NCBI GenBank assembly: GCA_037179335.1
Contig: JAKZHN010000054.1
Coordinates: forward strand, 112,971-176,970
Direction of reading: 5' to 3'
Length of the DNA stretch: 64,000 bases
Source of the DNA: Cyclaneusma minus
Lineage: Eukaryota > Ascomycota > Leotiomycetes > Marthamycetales > Marthamycetaceae
Shown here piece after piece: positions 1-12,178 of the stretch. The translations under genes and the position numbers were made by a program. Each line of letters opens with the position of its first letter. Within the stretch, counting starts at the first letter, position 1. Under the pieces are notes generated by a model. That model was not told the DNA's origin. It saw only the letters and a list, made by a program, of their open reading frames with translations, and did not search any database.

Positions 1-1782
1 TATGTTTTTGCTATATTGCAAAGCCTATTTAATAAAAAAGCCTAAAAATCTTAATTTATTTAAATACTTTAATACTATTTTTATAAATATTTTTTAAAAC
101 TATAAAAATTTGCTTTCAATTACTAGCTTACTTTATAATTTATTTGTTTAATATAATATATTAGGCCCCAATTTAGGCAAATATTTTAATTATAAATATT
201 TAAAATACTATTACATTTCCATTTTTTAATTCTTTTTTTTCAAAATCCTGTTTTTAGTATTTTTGTTTTTTCGCTTATTAATTTTTTTTGGCCTGAAAAT
301 TTTTTTATTTTTATTTTTGGCTTAAGAAAATATATATAATACTAAAAACAATTATATTATTAAAAAAAATAAAAAAGCAGGCTTTTTTATATAATTTAAA
401 TATCTTTTATAATTTGGCCCATTTATTATTATTTTTTTATAAAATAATTGGTTTTTGTATTTTTAATATTAATATAAATATATTAGCCTATTTTAAAAAT
501 CGGGACTTTAAAATAATAAATATTAGCATTTTATTTATAACAATTAATTAATTATTAAACTAGCATTTTAAATTAAATAAAAATTTGTTTTATTTAATTT
601 ATAATAATATTGGCTTTATAAAAAATTTATTTTTAAATAATAGTTATATTTAAAGGGCGAAATTAGGATAGCTTTATGCCTATTCATAAATAAAATCCGT
701 AATTGATAAAAAATAGCATTATTTTAATAATTTTAAATACTTAATTATTAAAAGCAAATTTAGCTAATAATAGCCAATTTACCTAATTATTTTAGGCAAA
801 AAATATAAAGCTTTTTAAATATTGTTTTAAATAAGCATTAAATCTTTTAATTTATCCGTTTATTTTAGGATAAAAAAGGGCTTTAATTTAATTTTTAATT
901 TCTTAAATAAATATTTTTAAAATTAAAATATAAATTGGATTTCTTTATTTAAAATAATATTATTAAAAGTACTATAAAGGCAATAAATTCTATTAATAAA
1001 GACTTTTATAAGCTTTTTAATTTTAAGGCTAATAATAAAATAAAATAGCGCATTTTAATAAATTTGTATATTATTATTATAATATATTAATAAATACGGT
1101 TATTTTTAATATATTTGGGCAAAAACATAATATAATTTATTAAAATATTTAATTAAGCCCTAAATAAAATCGGTAAAAATTGCAAAAATCCGGGAAATAA
1201 TAGCTTTAAAAATTTAATTCTATTGCAAAATTTCGGAATATTTTAAATTACCGATAATATTAACTTTTTTTTTTAAATATCCGGCTATTATTATAAAATA
1301 ATATTCATAAATAATTTAAATTACTAAATTGGAAATATTAAAAAATATTTATATCCAATTTATACTTTTTAAATTTTTAATATAATTTTGCCATTTAAGA
1401 TAAAAAAATTAAATATTTATTTTTCAAAAATTTAATATAAATTTTTTAGCCAGGCTTTAAAATTCTTATTTTCCAAAGCCGCCAATATTAATATAGCTGT
1501 TTTTCATATTTTATAAGCTTTTTTAATAATTTTCTTAATTGGGTTTTTTTTAATTTTGCTCTAAATTTAAAATTAATATTAAGGCAAGCTAAAAAAAAGA
1601 AAATTGATATTAAATTTTTTAATGCTTTAAATAAAAAATTTAATTTTAATAATAAAATTTTTAATTTATATTGCAATTTCTTATTTTTAATATATTAAAA
1701 TTGGTTTTTTAAAAGCCTGCTTAATATATTTAGCTTTATTGCTTAAAATTCTAATTTATAAATAATTTTAAAATTAAAGCCG

Positions 1783-1784
<2 letters not shown>

Positions 1785-1818
<34 letters not shown>
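1785..1818. repeat. (AT)n microsatellite
   Basis: About 17 uninterrupted AT dinucleotides lie inside the AT-rich block. No gene is associated with them. Confidence 0.9.
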
Positions 1819-1821
<3 letters not shown>

Positions 1822-3686
1822 ATTTAGCTATTTAATTATTATAACAAATTTTGAATTATTATAATTAATTTAAATCTTAATTTGTTTTAATAATTTCTCA
1901 TTTTTTTAAGCATTTAATAATAGCCAAAAACTCCTTATTATAAATTTTATAATTGCATTTTGCAAATTTTAAAATTTTAAAAAATAAATCATAAATTAAA
2001 GAATTCTATTATTTTTGTATTAAAAAAGCATTTTTTGAAAAGCATAATTTAAAATATTTATTTATTATAATTAAAAAAAAACCAGAATTAAGGCTAAAAT
2101 AAATGCTTGTTTAAATTTATTAAAAGCATTTTATTAAGCTTTTTTCCAAATTTACCTTATTTTTTTTAATTAAATTATTTAATAATTTGCCTATTTTAAA
2201 AAAATTCCAAATAAACCTTTAATAAAAATTGCCAAATTTTAGAAATTTTTAAAGATTTTAAATAAAAATTAATAGCTTTTAAATTATAATAGCAAATATT
2301 TTATTTGGGTTTATTTTTATAATATTTAATATAATATAAAGCCTAAATATTTAATACAAATAATTTTAAATTTATATTTAAAACTATTAATTTAAAAATC
2401 GATATTTTCTAAACGGCGAACCATTTTTTAAATATGTTTTATTTAATAAATTAAATAAAATATTATTAATATAATATTCAAATAAAGCTAAAATATTATA
2501 AAATTTAAAAGGCATAATTAATAGTTTAAAAACTCCAAAATAAATAATAAACGCTTTTTTTTTTACTATTTTTAATTTATTAAATCCTGCAATAATATTA
2601 AGCTTAGTATAAATTTTAGCCTTATATATTTTTTAATTAATAGTAAAAAATAGCAATTTTTAATAATAATATTATTTAATCCCTTATAATTTTAATAATT
2701 TTAATTTCAATTTTTAATTTAGCGGCTAGTATTAGTAATATAATATATTTAAATTTTAATTTCCAAATAAATTTATAAAAAAATTGCTTTTTAAGCTATT
2801 TTTTAATATATCTTAATGTTTTTAATAAAAAAAGCTAAGTTTTATTATATAATAATTTTATACTAAATAATAATTTAATTTTATAGTTTTATAATTGCTT
2901 AAAAAATAATTTATTAGCCTTTTTTAAAGGAAAATCATTTAATATATTATAAAGCCATTTAAAAAGCTTATTTTAATTTTTATTACTATTTGAGCTAAGC
3001 TTTTTTTATAAATTTAATAATTTTTTTTATAAATTTTTTTAGCCTATTTATATTTTAAAATTTACAATTTCTTTGCTTAAAATAATAAAAGGCTAAGAAA
3101 TTATTATAAGCGGATAAAGATAAAAGGCATAGCTTATTTAAATATTTTTGACCTATAAAAATATTTTTTATACCAAATTTAAGAATTTTAAAAGCTTTTT
3201 CCGCTAAATATATAATTTCTTTAATTTTAAAATATTATTTAGCTTTTTTTAAATATAATTTTTATGCATTAATTTTTTTGGCAAGCAAATATAATAAAAT
3301 TAATTGCAAAATTTATTTTAATATTTTTAATATTTAGCTTAAATTAATAATTTTTTAATATTAATTAAAAAAATACAAATAAAGGCATTTAATAATAAAA
3401 ATACTGCCTTTTTTATTTTTTTAATAATAATATAAATTTTATTTGCTATTTTCCTGGTAAAATATAAAAATTTAAAAAAGCTATTATATATTATATAGGA
3501 TTTAATTTTTCCTATAATATAAATTTTTTATTTTAAAATAAAAATTTAATTAATCTCAAAAAAAACTTTAAGCGTATTAATTTTTTATTATTATTATTTT
3601 CTATAATAAATAAAATATAAAAAATTTCAAAAAATATAAAAAATATTAATTTGAATATAAAAAAAAATAAAAAAAATAAAAAAAAT

Positions 3687-3992
3687 ATAAATAATATAAA
3701 TAATATAAATAATATAAATAATATAAATAATATAAATAATATAAATAATATAAATAATATAAATAATATAACAAATATAACAAATATAACAAATATAACA
3801 AATATAACAAATATAACAAATATAACAAATATAACAAATATAACAAATATAACAAATATAACAAATATAACAAATATAACAAATATAAAAAATATAAAAA
3901 ATATAAAAAATATAAAAAATATAAAAAATATAAAAAATATAAAAAATATAAAAAATATAAAAAATATAAAAAATATAAAAAATATAAAAAAT
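3687..3992. repeat. 9-bp tandem array in three homogeneous blocks
   Basis: Thirty-four perfect 9-bp units follow one another without a break. Nine copies of ATAAATAAT (3687-3767) are followed by 13 copies of ATAACAAAT (3768-3884) and 12 copies of ATAAAAAAT (3885-3992). The unit length is a multiple of three, so both strands stay open across the array (N-N-I, T-N-I, K-N-I on plus). This is a consequence of the repeat and not evidence of a gene. A looser AAATAA-rich lead-in begins near 3650. Confidence 0.95.
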
Positions 3993-6424
3993 ATTATTTT
4001 AAAAATTAGCCTTTTTCCGGGCTTTTTTAATAAAATATTATAAAAACTATATATTAATATTAAATAAAAGCCTTTTAGAAACTATTTTCTAATATAATAA
4101 TCCTGCTTTTAATAAAATATTTTTTGGCTTAATTAATAGCTGGATTATAATTTTTTAGCTATAAAAATCCAAAAATAATTAATATTATTTTAAAAATTTT
4201 AATAAAAAGAAAGCCTATTTTTTAAAATAGTCCTAAATGGCAATTTTGTCCACCAATATTTAAATAATTAAAAAAGTAAATTTTCTATTAGGTAAAATTA
4301 ATAGCCTAAATAAAAGAATAATAATAAAAAGATTATATATTTTAATAAATTTTTTTATTAATAAAGCCAATTTTGAAATTTTTATTATTAATTAAAGCTT
4401 TTATAAATAAATTTATATGCTTAAAAAATAGAAAACATTAATTAATATTAATTATAAGGCTTTATTAAAATAAATATAAAATAATATTTTATTTTATAGG
4501 ATTTAAAGCTATAAAAATATTATATTAATTAATAACATACTTTCTAATATTTTCCAGCTATAATTTAAGCTAAAAAATTGCTATTTCCCGGCTAAAAATA
4601 CTTGTTTTAATTAAATTTAAAAAAATAAATATATATTTTAGATTTCCAAATTAAAAAAAATTAAAATTGGTAAAATATTTTTCTTAAATGCTATTTTGGC
4701 TAATTTTGCTATAAATATTGCTTTTATTAATTTTTTTATTTATTATAATTAAATACTAGCCCTATTTTTCTCGATCTTTTTTTAAATTTTGGTTATTAAA
4801 TTTTTTTCGAATTTTTTAATATTTTTTTTATTTAAATTCGGGATTTTCAAAATTAGATATAAATAAAAAATTTGCTTTAAAGCTGGTTATTTTTGTAATA
4901 ATTACTAAAAATAAAATTATTAATTATATTTTTAATATTTGCAGCCAATATTTTAGTATATTTATAGCTTTATTATCCGGATTTTTTATGATAAAAGCAA
5001 TATTTTTATTTATAGCAATATTTTTATTATTAAGCTTTAAAGATATATTTGGATTGCAATCAATATAATATTTAAAATTATAAAATTACCTTAATTAAAA
5101 TGTTTCTAAATTTGGTTGGCGAAAATTAAAATTAATATTTTAAATTAATTATTGCTATTACTATTGCCATTTTTTTTATGAAATTTAAAAGCTTTATTAA
5201 TTATAATTTGCAATTTTTTGATATTTTTTTAATACAATTATTAATATATTGAAAATCTTTATTTATTTAATATATTTATTATTTGCAAGCGTTTTTTTAA
5301 AATATTTAATATAATTGGCTAAAATCTTAAAATCTTTATTATATAATTTAATAATTTTTATTTTATTAAATTAATTAGCCAGCTATATTTTAAATTTAAA
5401 TTTAAAATAAAATGCAGCAAAGCTTTAATTTCTTTTTATTTTCAGCTTTTTTAAGGCCTTTTTGGCTTTTTTGCATTTATTTAAAATAATATAAAATTTT
5501 ATTAAAGCATTATATAAAGCTTTTGTATTTTTTTAAAGCTATTTAAAAGGGTTTTTTAAAAATGAAATAATTTTTAAAGCTTATATAATATTAATATATA
5601 GTTTTGCTTTTAATTATTTTAATTAAAAATTAAATTTATTTATAATTGGTATTATAAATTGCATTATTAATTTATAAAATATAATATAATTTCGATTTTT
5701 CAATTAAGAATTTTTTTAACGCTTTAAAAAAAAATCGGTAATTTTTTCAAGATTTTTAATACGGTAATGCAAATATCCAAAAAAGAAAATATTTTTAAAA
5801 TAAAAAATAATAATTTTAATATTAATAAGCTAATTTTAAAGCTTAATAGGTTTAATTGAATCATTAAAAAATTGGCTAAATAAATTATTTATAGCTTTAT
5901 TAATATTATACATAAGGGTTTTTAGGTAAATATAATTTTTAATTATAATATTAGTAAAAAAATTCTTTAAAAAAGCTGCAATATTAAAATTAATATTTTT
6001 TTATTTTTTATTAGCAAGATATTTAAAGGCGGTTTCAAGCTATAAAAATTCTATAATTTTAAATTGCTTAATTATTGCATTTGCAATAGGTGCGGTAATT
6101 ATGGTTATAATATAAAAACTTTAATTTAAAAATTTAAAAAAAAAATTAATTTATAATATTTAAAATAAAAATGCACCAAATATATAAAATTTCGGGCTGG
6201 ATTTAAAAATTGCGCAATTTTAAAATGCTATTTGTTTTGCAAATAAAAGGCTATAATTATTTTTTTTAAAAAAATAGCTAATAAAAAAAGCTTATAAATT
6301 ATTATAATAGTTTAAAAATAAGGCAGAAATTAAAATAAAGCAATATTATAAGCTATAAAAGAAAACTTACAGCTTTACAGAATTTTAAAAGCCTTGCAGG
6401 CTAATACAAAACGCTAAAATTATA

Positions 6425-6496
6425 TGCCTGGCACGGGAGAGGGCTTGGAGCACGTGGCGCGTGGCGCGTGCCCGAGGCACGTGCCTGAGGCACCAA
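6425..6496. repeat. GC-rich island with direct and inverted repeats
   Basis: About 70 bp of strongly GC-rich sequence interrupts the AT-rich block. It contains tandem GTGGCGC words and the perfect palindrome GGCACGTGCC (6475-6484), with further GAGGCAC copies beside it. Its composition is unlike anything within several kilobases. It may be a recently inserted or RIP-escaped fragment. No coding content is visible. Confidence 0.7.
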
Positions 6497-7865
6497 AGGT
6501 TAGTACTATAACATTATTATTGCCTAATTTATTTAAATAGCTATAATCACTGCCCTAGCTATTTTAATTAATTAATAGCTCTATATAAATAATTTCCTAA
6601 TATATATTACTTAATTGCATTAAATTAAATTTGTATTTATAGCTAATGGTAATAATCAATAAAAATCTTAAAACGGTAAATAGCAATATTAGAATAATTT
6701 TGCGCAATAGCTAAATAGTATTTTAAAGCAAATTATTATTTAAAAATAATAATAATAATATAATTGCAATAATAGCATCAATAATAATATTATATAAAAA
6801 ACTATTAATTTTTGGTTTTTTTTCCTAATATTTATTACCGGCAGCCTAGGCAATAACCTTAGCTTTATTTTTTATTTTTTCGCCAGCCTTTTAGCCTTTT
6901 AATTAATAATAGCCTTCGCTTTTTTTAAAAAAAATTGATTTAAATTTAAAAACGATATTGCTTTTTTAATGCATTTTTTTAACTTTTTTAATCAAGCAAA
7001 TACTTTTTTCTTACGTAATTTACCGGTAATATAAAAACCACCCTTAATAAATTAATGCTTAATAAGCTTATAAGCGTAAATAGCTTTTTTTTTTCAAAAC
7101 GGGCGATAATAAACTATTAATTATAAAAAAATCATACGTAATAGCGGTTAATCGCTTTTACCATTTTGGTAAAAAGCTTATATTAGGAACTAATAAATAT
7201 AAAAAGCTTCTTTTTAAAAAAAAAATAATAGCGGCAATTTCCAAAAAAACCTAGCGTTTAAAAAGCTTTTAAAAAGGGTAATTAATAATTTTTTCAAATA
7301 ATTTATAATAATTTTAAAATTAAAAAGGTATAGCCTTATTTTTTCCTATATAAATTTAGTATTATATTTGGTAAAAGCTTTTTTTCGCATTTTTTATAAA
7401 TCCTTTAAAAAATCGCTATTTTATATTTAAAATTCCCTTTAATAATAGCTTTAATAATAGCATTTTAATATTACTTTTTATAAGGCGAAAAAACATTAAT
7501 ATTTAATAATTATATAAAATAAATAATACAAAAAAGGAAATAATAAATATTTAAAAAAACCCAAAAATAAAATATAAATCATAATTATTTAAAAAAAACA
7601 AGGCTTTTTAATAGCGATAAAATATTTAACGGTTTTTTAAGCAAAATATTCGATAAAGGTAATGCTAATTTGCTTATTTATATATTCGAATTTGGTAATA
7701 ATAAAAATGGTAGCAAAATTTAAAAAATTTAAAAATTTAAAACTCAAAAACAACCTTGCCTTAAAAAATAAAAAATAATACTATAATATTACCGGCAGCA
7801 AAATAAAATTTAAAGCAAATAATAAATTGGTGATTATTAAAATTGGTAATATAAATCTAAAATAA

Positions 7866-8114
7866 AAAATTAATTGGCATTACCACCAAAATATTGCTAA
7901 AGCAGCTAATTTAAAAGCCGATTTTATCGGCATTCCATTAATTATAAATTTTAATACCTTTTATTTTAATAAAGGCATTAAAGCTTATAAACTATTTATA
8001 AATAATCTCCTTATTAATAGCTATTTTGCAAGCAATAAAAAAGGATTTGGCTTTTATAAAGCGAACCTAATCAATATAGCGCTTTATAAAGCTGCAAAAC
8101 CAATAATTCAATAA
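7866..8114 (+). pseudogene. Protein-like relic reading frame in the AT-rich block
   Basis: One plus-strand frame stays open for 82 codons ending at TAA (8112-8114), in a part of the block with slightly higher GC. The translation has a protein-like mix that random AT DNA does not give, with motifs such as KADFIGIPL, KAYKLFI and KKGFGFYKA. There is no start codon in a good context, and the frame is closed on both sides. It is most likely a surviving piece of a mobile-element or host coding sequence. I could not assign a family; a DDE transposase C-terminus was considered but not supported. Confidence 0.4.
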
Positions 8115-8770
8115 TTTCCTAGTATTAATTTTTTTTAAAAAAAGCATTTAGCCAGCTATTTAATTAAGGCCTTAATAATTAAAAAATAGCTATAAATATA
8201 TTATTTAATAAAATAAATTAAAATAGCCTTTTATTCGGGAATAAAAAACCGGTTTTTACTATTATTTTAAATAATAAAAAATATACCATTATAAATACGC
8301 GCTTAAAAGTTTTTATAAAAAACAAAAAGATTAATAGGCAACGCCTAAAATAATAGCCTAGCTTTAATTAAACTCATAATATTAAATAGCTTTAATTATA
8401 ATTGGCAAATTTGCAATATAAAATCATTTGGCCTAAAAAATCCAAACCCCGCGCTTTGGTATAGCGGATAAATATTAAATAATAATAAAAAAATTGGATA
8501 AAAAACACTTAAAAAAATCTCAGCAATAGCCAAGCAATAATTAAAAAGCAATAATAATTCGAAAACGTTAAATTAAATTTTTGCAATACTATATTAAAAT
8601 TTAAAATAATTATATAAAAATTATTTAAATTATTTCCGCGTATTACGCTTTTTTTTAATTAATTACTAATCTCTTATTGCCAATTTAATTAAAAAAAAAA
8701 TCGCTATTAAAAAACCTCGAAAAGCAATTGCAAAATCCCAAAAATGGCTTAAAATCGCTATTAGCTCCCA

Positions 8771-9595
8771 AATTACTCTATAGGTCTCCAGCATTCTCTA
8801 ACTAATAAATATCCATTTTCCTTAATCCCCTGCGCGTACGCTTTAGCTCTATCCTACTAGCGATTACCGATTTTCAAATTAAATATCTTAATCGAAATCG
8901 CCCTTTTTCTAGGAAAGGGGTTTGGAAAAAGGGCATAGTTCACGAAGTCCTCAATTACAGCCTCTAACGCATTCTTTCAAAATACAAGTTTTCCAGCCCC
9001 TTATCTATACGTATCTACCGATTGTTCTATATCCGTCTCTAATTGCCGTATACGCATACCGTGGTCCATATTCAGATCCGGGATTGCGTAACCTCAGATT
9101 TAGATTCGGCTTTCGCCATGAGTACCTAACATGTACCCTGGATCCATGCGCCGCTGCGGGAGCTAAATCTGACCTTGGCGATTACTAGCCGATAAAGCCA
9201 GCATGAACCATGCTGGCTTCTTCTAGAACTTGAATTTTTAACGATTTTGAAGTCGTAGTGACTGCGACAGACGGTCGGCTTGTGTGGGTGACTGGTGTCA
9301 TGGGGACATCGAGATTTTCAGCGACGATACCGAATCGACCTCTACGGACCTGTGTCCCTAGGCTATGTTAACGACCAGACTCACTGGACGCCGGGCAGTC
9401 CATCAGAATATCCAGATTCTAGGCCTTTCCAGTGGAAAGAAAATGCATGATCTAGGGGTATCTCTACAACCGCAGCAGGTAATCTCTCTCTCTCCAAGAA
9501 CCACCACTTATCAATCCAACCCCCAATCCCTCAGGACCATCTTCCCCTCGATTCAGCTTCGCGTGATCAAACATGTGCATCACTTCCTCACTCGC
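8771..9595. other. Intergenic boundary region, no supported gene
   Basis: Composition changes here from the AT-rich block to normal sequence. An 88-codon frame at 8922-9188 begins with TTG, has no ATG and resembles nothing I know, so I do not call it a gene. The rest is the 3' flank of the phospholipase gene. Confidence 0.6.
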
Positions 9596-12178
9596 TCAAC
9601 TGAAATGATCCCCCTCTCCCTTCTTCCCCACAACCCCCAACCTCACCTTTCTCCTCCACGTCTCATACCTCACCCTCTCCTCCCTCTCCTCCCTCAGCCT
9701 CTTCCTCCTCTCATAAACCGCCCTCACCACCCTCCTCGTCCTCTCCTTCCCCTCCTCAAAATTGGCTTTACTCAGCGCCACCGTCCTATCGATTTCTTCA
9801 GCCGTGTACACCGAATTCCACGTCGAGAGAAAATCAGACGTTTCCGGATCCACATCTTTGACTTTGGGGTTTGCGAGAAAGGGGAAATAGACGACGGCGA
9901 TACCCGCGTCAGGTTCTGTGAGCTGCCAGTCTTCGGCTTGCTGCTTGGAGGGTGGTGGTTGCGAGGAAGGTGTGTCAACGGCGTCGCGCTCGGTGCGACT
10001 ACCTACCCAAACGGTACAGTAGCCTAGATCGCCTGTCTTCGAATTGCGGTTAAGATCATTTTTGGCATCGACAGCGCCTTCGCTAATATCGTCGACTTTA
10101 GCTTCAGCGACTTTCGTCTCGGCTTCAGCTGCGGAAGATGCCTGGCCTTCGTCTAATTGCTCGCCGGTCTTTTCAGGCAGGTCCGATGCTTTGGGCCAGC
10201 CGAGACCGAGCGGCCAGCCTTTGATGCCGCGCTGGAGTGCGTAGCCGTCGGCTACTGAAAGCCAGTTTTCTGTGCGGATGTCGGCCGAGGCGTCAAAGGC
10301 GATGAGAATGTCGATGTCGCGGCCAGGTCTCAGTAAAGGATAAATGGGTAGGTTGTTAGACATGCCGGCGTCCATAAGTTGGATGTGGTCGTTCGTGTAG
10401 ACGCTTTCGGGCGTCGATTCGGGCAGTTGGTCTTTCATGTCGTAAGTAAAGTTTGGCATTGAGGCGGGCTCTATGGGATGCACTTTGCTGAGATCTTCGT
10501 TGCGTCCCGATATTAGCTCGTCGATGCTCGCGAAGCCTACGAGGCCTTTGACAATAGGGCGGAGCTCTTTGTAGTAGTGGCTGAGGGTGGCACAGAAGGC
10601 GCTGCTGAAAACGCCTAAGAGGAGGGAGAGACGCAGCTCAGGGGGGCGGAAACCGTCGACGTCGACATCACGGCCTTGTTTGAATTGTCGCCCGAGAGCC
10701 CAGGTGGGTATTCCAGCGGTGAACTCTTCGCAGAACATCTCGTAAGGAGAGATCTCGAACCACTGGTAGTAGGCTTCCCTTTTCGCCCGAGCTTTGGTGG
10801 CCTCTGACGGCTCTCCTGTGATTTTCTCCCCTGTCGATGCTTCTTCGTCTATCGGGATTTCGTGTCGAACGGCAGTGTAGATGGGCATAGGGTGCTCGCC
10901 ATTCTTGATCCCATCTCTCTGGTTCGAAATCTTCAGATCCCTGTCATTGACTCCCAGCTCTCCCTTTGGTACAAGAAGTCGTGCGGCGAGGAGCAACCCA
11001 TAGATATCCACAAGCCCAAAGTCAGCCTTCGGGTCTCCTTTCAACTTCTCCACAAATCCGCTGAGCAGGAATTTGTTCGTTGGGGCAGTGTTCAGTGCGC
11101 TGAGTGCTACAGGCGGGTAGGCAAAATGAACACCGATTCGATGCTTCAAGTGATTGACGATATTGTCAAACCGACGACGTCCAAGGGAGGAGTGGTATAG
11201 AGCCTGTAACCAACAGCTGCCACTTACACCAGCGGTATAAGTCACACAGTCGAAAAGCCCGTCCTCGCTTGCTGCCAACATGGATCCCGCTCCGGCAACC
11301 ATCGCTCTTAATCCGCCTCCTGAGCCTACCATGGCGATGCGAGGCACATCGTCGGGATGGACCTCCTCTTCCGGTATCCCAAGATACTTGGCTAAGGCAA
11401 CTCTTGTAAACCGGTTTCGCTGGCTAAGAAATTCCTTCTCCTGGTCGCATAGCTCAGTAGATACACGAACTCTGGCCGCAGCCGTGATTTCAGGATTAAT
11501 ATCAGGATCGTGAGCTTCTTCCCAGATCTCAGCAGCCAAAGAACCTGGCGCCATAGACAGTTCTCTTTGCAGCTTCTGGATATAGCCGGGTATCATCTTT
11601 GCCCATTCCGGCAGGATGTAGTCGGTGATGCTGTCCGAAATGCTTACCCAGCTGACATTGGTCACGAGGGCCAAGCTAGCGAACTTGCTGGCAAAAGACT
11701 CCCAAGCGGAGCCATCGAGTGTTCCAGCCGAAGTAGTGTTTTGGAATGGCAGCTCAGATAGCTCGTCCGCGTTCTCCTTTTGCTCAATTTCAAGAGCTTG
11801 CTGTTTTTGCCGCCGCGCAGCGATGTGGCTCCGGGTTTCTGTTGCGGGCAGTGGCTGGACATAGTTGTTCTGGTAGAGAATATAGAAAATAGCTCCGCCA
11901 ACAATGATGGAAGTCGTGGTGATCATCGAAGACGTCGATGGCAGAGACATTTTGCGCTTCTCTTCTTTGGATTCGGCTTTTGTCTTCTGAAAAAGGCGGC
12001 GGCGGCAAATGGAAATTGTGGTGACGGGGCATTTGGAAGCAGAGGTGATGACTCGGGTTACACGCAACGTCTCAGTCGAGGGAGCGTGAAAAGTGATAGA
12101 ACGACGGCTGACTCTCCATGGCAAGTAAAGCAGCTGTCTGGCACCGCGGCGGCCAGACAAACGAGTAATTGACGGCAT
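9596..12178 (-). CDS. plaA: Cytosolic-type phospholipase A2, mitochondrial
   Basis: The 860-residue protein belongs to the cPLA2/PLA2_B lysophospholipase family, which hydrolyses acyl esters of glycerophospholipids. The oxyanion segment GSGGGLRAM carries Arg291. The nucleophile motif GVSGS carries Ser319, and DAGMSNNLP carries the catalytic Asp603. The first ATG (12176-12178) opens an Arg/Ser-rich N-terminus typical of a mitochondrial presequence. One hydrophobic segment follows at about residues 86-101, which suggests membrane anchoring. A later ATG at residue 77 could give a form without the presequence. The Aspergillus nidulans homologue PlaA is known to be mitochondrial. No intron is needed, and the C-terminal region is charged and helical. 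It diverges from exo70 across a 538-bp spacer. The symbol is transferred by family resemblance. Confidence 0.9.
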   Translation of the reverse strand: MPSITRLSGRRGARQLLYLPWRVSRRSITFHAPSTETLRVTRVITSASKCPVTTISICRRRLFQKTKAESKEEKRKMSLPSTSSMITTTSIIVGGAIFYILYQNNYVQPLPATETRSHIAARRQKQQALEIEQKENADELSELPFQNTTSAGTLDGSAWESFASKFASLALVTNVSWVSISDSITDYILPEWAKMIPGYIQKLQRELSMAPGSLAAEIWEEAHDPDINPEITAAARVRVSTELCDQEKEFLSQRNRFTRVALAKYLGIPEEEVHPDDVPRIAMVGSGGGLRAMVAGAGSMLAASEDGLFDCVTYTAGVSGSCWLQALYHSSLGRRRFDNIVNHLKHRIGVHFAYPPVALSALNTAPTNKFLLSGFVEKLKGDPKADFGLVDIYGLLLAARLLVPKGELGVNDRDLKISNQRDGIKNGEHPMPIYTAVRHEIPIDEEASTGEKITGEPSEATKARAKREAYYQWFEISPYEMFCEEFTAGIPTWALGRQFKQGRDVDVDGFRPPELRLSLLLGVFSSAFCATLSHYYKELRPIVKGLVGFASIDELISGRNEDLSKVHPIEPASMPNFTYDMKDQLPESTPESVYTNDHIQLMDAGMSNNLPIYPLLRPGRDIDILIAFDASADIRTENWLSVADGYALQRGIKGWPLGLGWPKASDLPEKTGEQLDEGQASSAAEAETKVAEAKVDDISEGAVDAKNDLNRNSKTGDLGYCTVWVGSRTERDAVDTPSSQPPPSKQQAEDWQLTEPDAGIAVVYFPFLANPKVKDVDPETSDFLSTWNSVYTAEEIDRTVALSKANFEEGKERTRRVVRAVYERRKRLREEREERVRYETWRRKVRLGVVGKKGEGDHFS

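Larger units (their letters stand above)
1..8770. repeat. AT-rich, gene-free block, probably RIP-degraded repeats
   Basis: The block is overwhelmingly A and T, with long runs of TTTAAA- and TAATAT-type words and stop codons in all frames. No continuous coding sequence of normal composition is visible. The change to balanced composition is abrupt at about 8770-8890. In Pezizomycotina this pattern is the known product of repeat-induced point mutation, which converts C to T in duplicated DNA. I infer that the block is a graveyard of transposons, possibly pericentromeric or an AT-isochore. No element family could be named from the surviving bases. Separate structures inside it are listed on their own. 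Confidence 0.85.

Noticed and set aside
3651..4043. Open frames across the 9-bp array
   Set aside because: The repeat length is divisible by three, so frames stay open on both strands without coding meaning.
8922..9188. 88-codon frame next to the AT-rich block
   Set aside because: It begins with TTG, has no ATG and shows no family character.
11190..11240. GTAAGT...TTACAG on the minus strand within the phospholipase nucleophile motif looks like an intron
   Set aside because: It would be only 24 nt and would remove the catalytic GVSGS; reading through keeps the family motif.
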